Shown: positions 4,652-7,348 of the stretch, piece by piece
Layout: every line of letters starts with the position of its first letter
Numbering within the stretch: the stretch's first letter is position 1
NCBI GenBank assembly: GCA_011192055.1
Contig: DUES01000193.1
Span: 1-7,348, forward strand
DNA from: Dehalococcoidia bacterium
GTDB lineage: Bacteria; Chloroflexota; Dehalococcoidia; Dehalococcoidales; Fen-1064
Length of the DNA: 7,348 nucleotides
Direction of reading: 5' to 3'
The notes under the pieces: model-generated
Databases searched by the model: none
The model's input: the letters and a program-made list of their open reading frames with translations, nothing else
Told to the model about the DNA's origin: nothing
Program-made: the position numbers and the translations under genes

Positions 4652-6043
4652 ATGACAGACAAGCCGGAATTTTCAGAGCAGGGCTATCCACGTTTATTTG
4701 GCAGTAGCGGCGTCAGGGGAGTTTTCGGTGATGACCTGCCCGAAGAACTTTGCAGGGACGTTGCCCGGGCACTGGGCAGCACGCTTCCGCCACACGCCAG
4801 GGTCTGCATAGCCACAGATTCTCGACTCAGTCGTGGTGCTGTCGGTAACGCCGTTGCCAGCGGACTCCGCAGTACCGGCATTAACGTTACAATGATGGGA
4901 ATACTGCCGACTCCTGCACTCGCTTTCCTCACCCGTAAGCTGGGTTTTGATACCGGAGTCATGATAACGGCTTCGCACAATCCCCCGGAGTTTAACGGCA
5001 TCAAGCTTTTCAATGCCGACTGCATCGGGTACAGCCGTGCCCAGGAAGTAGAAATAGAGCGAATTTACGCACAACGTGAATTCAGAAATATATCTCCCGG
5101 TAGTATCGAACAGACTGACGATGCGGGAGAATACTATGTAAGATTCCTGGCGGACAGGTTCCCTTCAGGAAGTTTCAAGCATAACTCAAGAATTGTTGTC
5201 GATGCTGCCAATGGCGCAGCCGCCGGGTTTGCATCCAGGCTGTTTGCACGCATTGGACTGGACGTATTACCGCTTAATGATACTCCGGACGGTCATTTCC
5301 CGGGACGGGACCCGGAGCCAAAAGAAGACACTCTCCAGGGCACCTATGAATTTATGAAACAGCATGGTGCCGACTTCGCGGTATGCTTCGACGGTGATGC
5401 TGACCGTGTTGTGTTTATGGATGAAGCAGGATTTATCGGTTTCAATGAAGCTGTTGCCTTCATTTCACGACTGGCAATAGCCCGGAACGGTAAGAAAAAG
5501 GTCGCCGCTACTGTTGAAACCGGGAATCTGACCGACCTGGCGGTACGGGACCTGGGTGCCGAAGTGGTCCGCGGCAAGGTCGGTGATGTCTATGTAGCTC
5601 ACCTCGTCCGCGAGCTCGATGCAGCAATTGGAATAGAGCCGGTCGGCGTTTACATCATGCCGGAAGCAGGCCTCTATCCCGACTCCATGTTCGCTGCTCT
5701 TACGTTGCTTTCAAGAATTAATGACCCCGGAGATATACGGAGTTCCCTTGAAAAAGTACCACCACTGTATTCGATGCAGGACAGGATATCCTGTCCCAAT
5801 ACACATAAAATGCCTGTTATGGAAGCTGTTAAGCAGGGTGCGGCTGAATTTAATCCGCGCTATATCAATTCGCTGGACGGGCTCCGGCTTGAATTCGATG
5901 ATTCATGGCTTCTCATCAGGGCCAGCGGGACCGAGCCACTCATTCGGGTAAATGCCGAGTCCTGTTATGAACCGGAGACGAAAACACTGCTGAAACGTGG
6001 TGTAGAGATAGTACAAAGGACGGTTTCAAGGTTGGCAGAATGA
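4652..6043 (+). CDS. Phosphohexomutase, GlmM/archaeal phosphomannomutase type
   Basis: A 463-residue alpha-D-phosphohexomutase that interconverts a hexose (or hexosamine) 6-phosphate and 1-phosphate in the cytoplasm. All four domains are present: N-terminal LFGSSGVRGVFGDDL (15-29), the catalytic phosphoserine loop TASHNPPEFNGIK (106-118) with S108, the Mg2+ loop DGDADR (247-252), and the C-terminal phosphate-binding RASGTEPLIRV (423-433). The opening FG(T/S)xGVRG style matches the archaeal/GlmM branch. The sugar-binding loop, normally GGE(E/G)SGG-like, reads GIEPVGVY (327-334). E329 is kept but the serine/asparagine is replaced, so the sugar may not be the standard one. ATG 4652 is preferred over GTG 4634, though neither has a clear ribosome site. 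Its stop overlaps the next gene by ATGA. It probably feeds the GlmU-like enzyme with a sugar 1-phosphate. Glucosamine, mannose and glucose phosphates all remain possible substrates. Confidence 0.88.
   Translation: MTDKPEFSEQGYPRLFGSSGVRGVFGDDLPEELCRDVARALGSTLPPHARVCIATDSRLSRGAVGNAVASGLRSTGINVTMMGILPTPALAFLTRKLGFDTGVMITASHNPPEFNGIKLFNADCIGYSRAQEVEIERIYAQREFRNISPGSIEQTDDAGEYYVRFLADRFPSGSFKHNSRIVVDAANGAAAGFASRLFARIGLDVLPLNDTPDGHFPGRDPEPKEDTLQGTYEFMKQHGADFAVCFDGDADRVVFMDEAGFIGFNEAVAFISRLAIARNGKKKVAATVETGNLTDLAVRDLGAEVVRGKVGDVYVAHLVRELDAAIGIEPVGVYIMPEAGLYPDSMFAALTLLSRINDPGDIRSSLEKVPPLYSMQDRISCPNTHKMPVMEAVKQGAAEFNPRYINSLDGLRLEFDDSWLLIRASGTEPLIRVNAESCYEPETKTLLKRGVEIVQRTVSRLAE
5779..5796. repeat. 18-base perfect palindrome inside the mutase gene
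   Basis: GGACAGGAT is followed directly by its exact reverse complement ATCCTGTCC, with no spacer. The same GGACAGG core occurs in the inverted repeat of the gene's own leader (4500-4510). It encodes part of the ordinary protein (MQDRISCP), so a separate role is unproven. Confidence 0.6.
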
Positions 6044-7348
6044 AGGTAGTCTTTCTTTGTGGCGGAATCGGTAAAAGAATGTTCCCTCTCACCGAGGACA
6101 AGTTTCTGTTCAGGTTCCTCGGTAAAACATTGCTTGAGCACCAGATTGACATGGCGCGGCAGGCAGGTCTGAGTGATTTTATCATTGTTGGCAACACCCG
6201 TTGCATACAGCGTATTAAAGAAATCGTCAGCAATATCAAAGGTATCGGTGTTGAGCTGGCCGTCCAGGAGAAGCCCAATGGTATCGCCGATGCCCTTCAG
6301 AGTGCCGCTCAGTTCCTGGACAGTGAAATTATCGTAGCGAATCCCAACGATGTCTTTGACAGTTCTGCTTATACCGGACTTCTTGCAGCTTACCGTGCAG
6401 ACCCGGCAGTTTCGTATATGATCGGTTATGAGGTGAGTGATTATTTCCCCGGCGGTTACCTTGAAATCAACGACGGCGGCGAATTGACGCATATCGTTGA
6501 GAAACCGGGTAAGGGCAACGAACCTTCCAACCTGGTCAATGTCCTCCTGCACCTGCACACAGACCCGCAGCAACTGCTGGAGCATATTGCCCGTGTTGAA
6601 ACAGACTATGATGATGTCTACGAATGTGCCATCGACAGCATGGTTAAAGAAAAAAAGGTGGTAAAGGTCGTTCCCTACTCTGGTTCCTGGACCCCGATTA
6701 AATACCCCTGGCACCTGTTATCTGTGGTAAAACAATTCCTTGACGGAAGCCAGCCCTATATTTCCCCATCGGCGAAAATATCGGAGAGTGCCGTTATTGA
6801 CGGTAAAGTGTTTATCGACGAAAACGTCAGGGTGTTCGAGAATGCCGTGATACGCGGTCCGGTCTATATCGGGGCAAATTCTGTCATTGGCAACGGCAGC
6901 CTTGTCCGCGCCTATAGCCATCTCGGGTCCGACTGCGTGGTCGGGTTTGCCACCGAAATCAAGGGCTCCTATATCGGTGACGGCTGCTGGTTTCATATGT
7001 GCTATATTGGTGATGGCATTATTGGTAACAACTGCTCTTTCGGGGCTAATACCATATTTGCCAACTGGCGCTTTGACGAAAAGAACGTATCGGTCGGCGT
7101 GGACGACAGTATTGACAGCGGTCTGGACAAACTCGGTGCAATAGTCGGCGATAATTGCCGGAGCGGAGTAAACTCCAGCCTTATGCCGGGTGTGCGGGTG
7201 GGACCAAACTCCATCGTCGGTCCGCAGGTATGTCTGACAAGAGACCTTGAGCCGGACAGCATGGCCCTCCTTGATTCCGGGTACCAGACAATCAGGAATG
7301 TGATAAATCGCCACAAGGATACAGCAGCAGAACGCATGAAGGACCTGA
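6040..7348 (+). CDS. GlmU-like bifunctional sugar-1-phosphate nucleotidyltransferase / left-handed beta-helix protein (3' end outside window)
   Basis: Reads in frame for 436 residues to the window edge without a stop. Residues 1-230 form a nucleotidyltransferase that should join a sugar 1-phosphate to an NTP. Seen: CGGIGKRMFPLTEDK (7-21), QEKPNGIADAL (76-86), NPND (101-104) with D104 as a metal-ligand candidate, IVEKP (152-156) and YPWHLL (222-227). Residues 240-400 are hexapeptide repeats of a left-handed beta-helix. HMCYIGDGIIGNN (319-331) resembles the GlmU acetyltransferase site, with H319 the candidate catalytic base, so N- or O-acylation of the sugar is plausible. The signature is altered: K12 replaces the usual threonine, and the loop before K21 is about two residues short and lacks its proline. 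ATGA overlap with the mutase, plus AAGG eight bases upstream, implies coupling. Probable product: a UDP-GlcNAc-like nucleotide sugar. A glucose- or mannose-1-phosphate enzyme with a non-catalytic helix is the alternative. Confidence 0.85.
   Translation, partial: MKVVFLCGGIGKRMFPLTEDKFLFRFLGKTLLEHQIDMARQAGLSDFIIVGNTRCIQRIKEIVSNIKGIGVELAVQEKPNGIADALQSAAQFLDSEIIVANPNDVFDSSAYTGLLAAYRADPAVSYMIGYEVSDYFPGGYLEINDGGELTHIVEKPGKGNEPSNLVNVLLHLHTDPQQLLEHIARVETDYDDVYECAIDSMVKEKKVVKVVPYSGSWTPIKYPWHLLSVVKQFLDGSQPYISPSAKISESAVIDGKVFIDENVRVFENAVIRGPVYIGANSVIGNGSLVRAYSHLGSDCVVGFATEIKGSYIGDGCWFHMCYIGDGIIGNNCSFGANTIFANWRFDEKNVSVGVDDSIDSGLDKLGAIVGDNCRSGVNSSLMPGVRVGPNSIVGPQVCLTRDLEPDSMALLDSGYQTIRNVINRHKDTAAERMKDL

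Noticed and set aside
5965..7314. Long open frames on the minus strand opposite the GlmU-like gene (249 and 198 codons)
   Set aside because: They are antisense to a clearly homologous protein, show no family motifs, and probably arise from codon bias on the coding strand.

Overview
The window is bacterial. Good sigma-70-type -35/-10 pairs with 17-base spacers and Shine-Dalgarno sequences are visible, base composition looks near 50% GC, and the genes are packed tightly, often overlapping at ATGA. The split thiamine-diphosphate decarboxylase and the archaeal-looking phosphohexomutase recall Chloroflexota (Dehalococcoidia-like) genomes. That placement is an impression, not something the sequence proves.

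Left part, minus strand (1-1458): an incomplete FAD/NAD-dependent disulfide reductase of the CoA-disulfide reductase type runs off the left edge. Upstream of it lies a membrane protein of the YdjM/DUF457 putative metal-dependent hydrolase family. Each has its own apparent promoter, and neither has an obvious link to the genes on the right.

Middle part, plus strand (1538-4375): a divergent promoter drives four tightly packed genes. They encode the alpha (PYR) and beta (PP) halves of a decarboxylase most like phosphonopyruvate decarboxylase, a short iron-type alcohol dehydrogenase, and a LicC/PntC-type nucleotidyltransferase. The simplest reading is phosphonopyruvate to phosphonoacetaldehyde to 2-hydroxyethylphosphonate to a CMP-activated phosphonate, which would be ready for transfer to a lipid or glycan. 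The enzyme that makes the C-P bond, PEP mutase, is not in the window, so the substrate assignment is inference. The sulfonate analogue (sulfopyruvate to sulfoacetaldehyde to isethionate) is the main alternative.

Right part, plus strand (4376-7348): a 276-base intergenic region holds a strong promoter, two hairpins and a G-rich tract. It precedes an archaeal/GlmM-type phosphohexomutase with an unusual sugar-binding loop. This gene overlaps by ATGA a GlmU-like protein (nucleotidyltransferase plus left-handed beta-helix) that runs off the right edge. The pair probably makes an activated, possibly N-acylated, sugar nucleotide. Together with the middle operon it suggests a phosphonate-decorated cell-surface glycan or glycolipid. 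No tRNA, rRNA, CRISPR or mobile element was seen.
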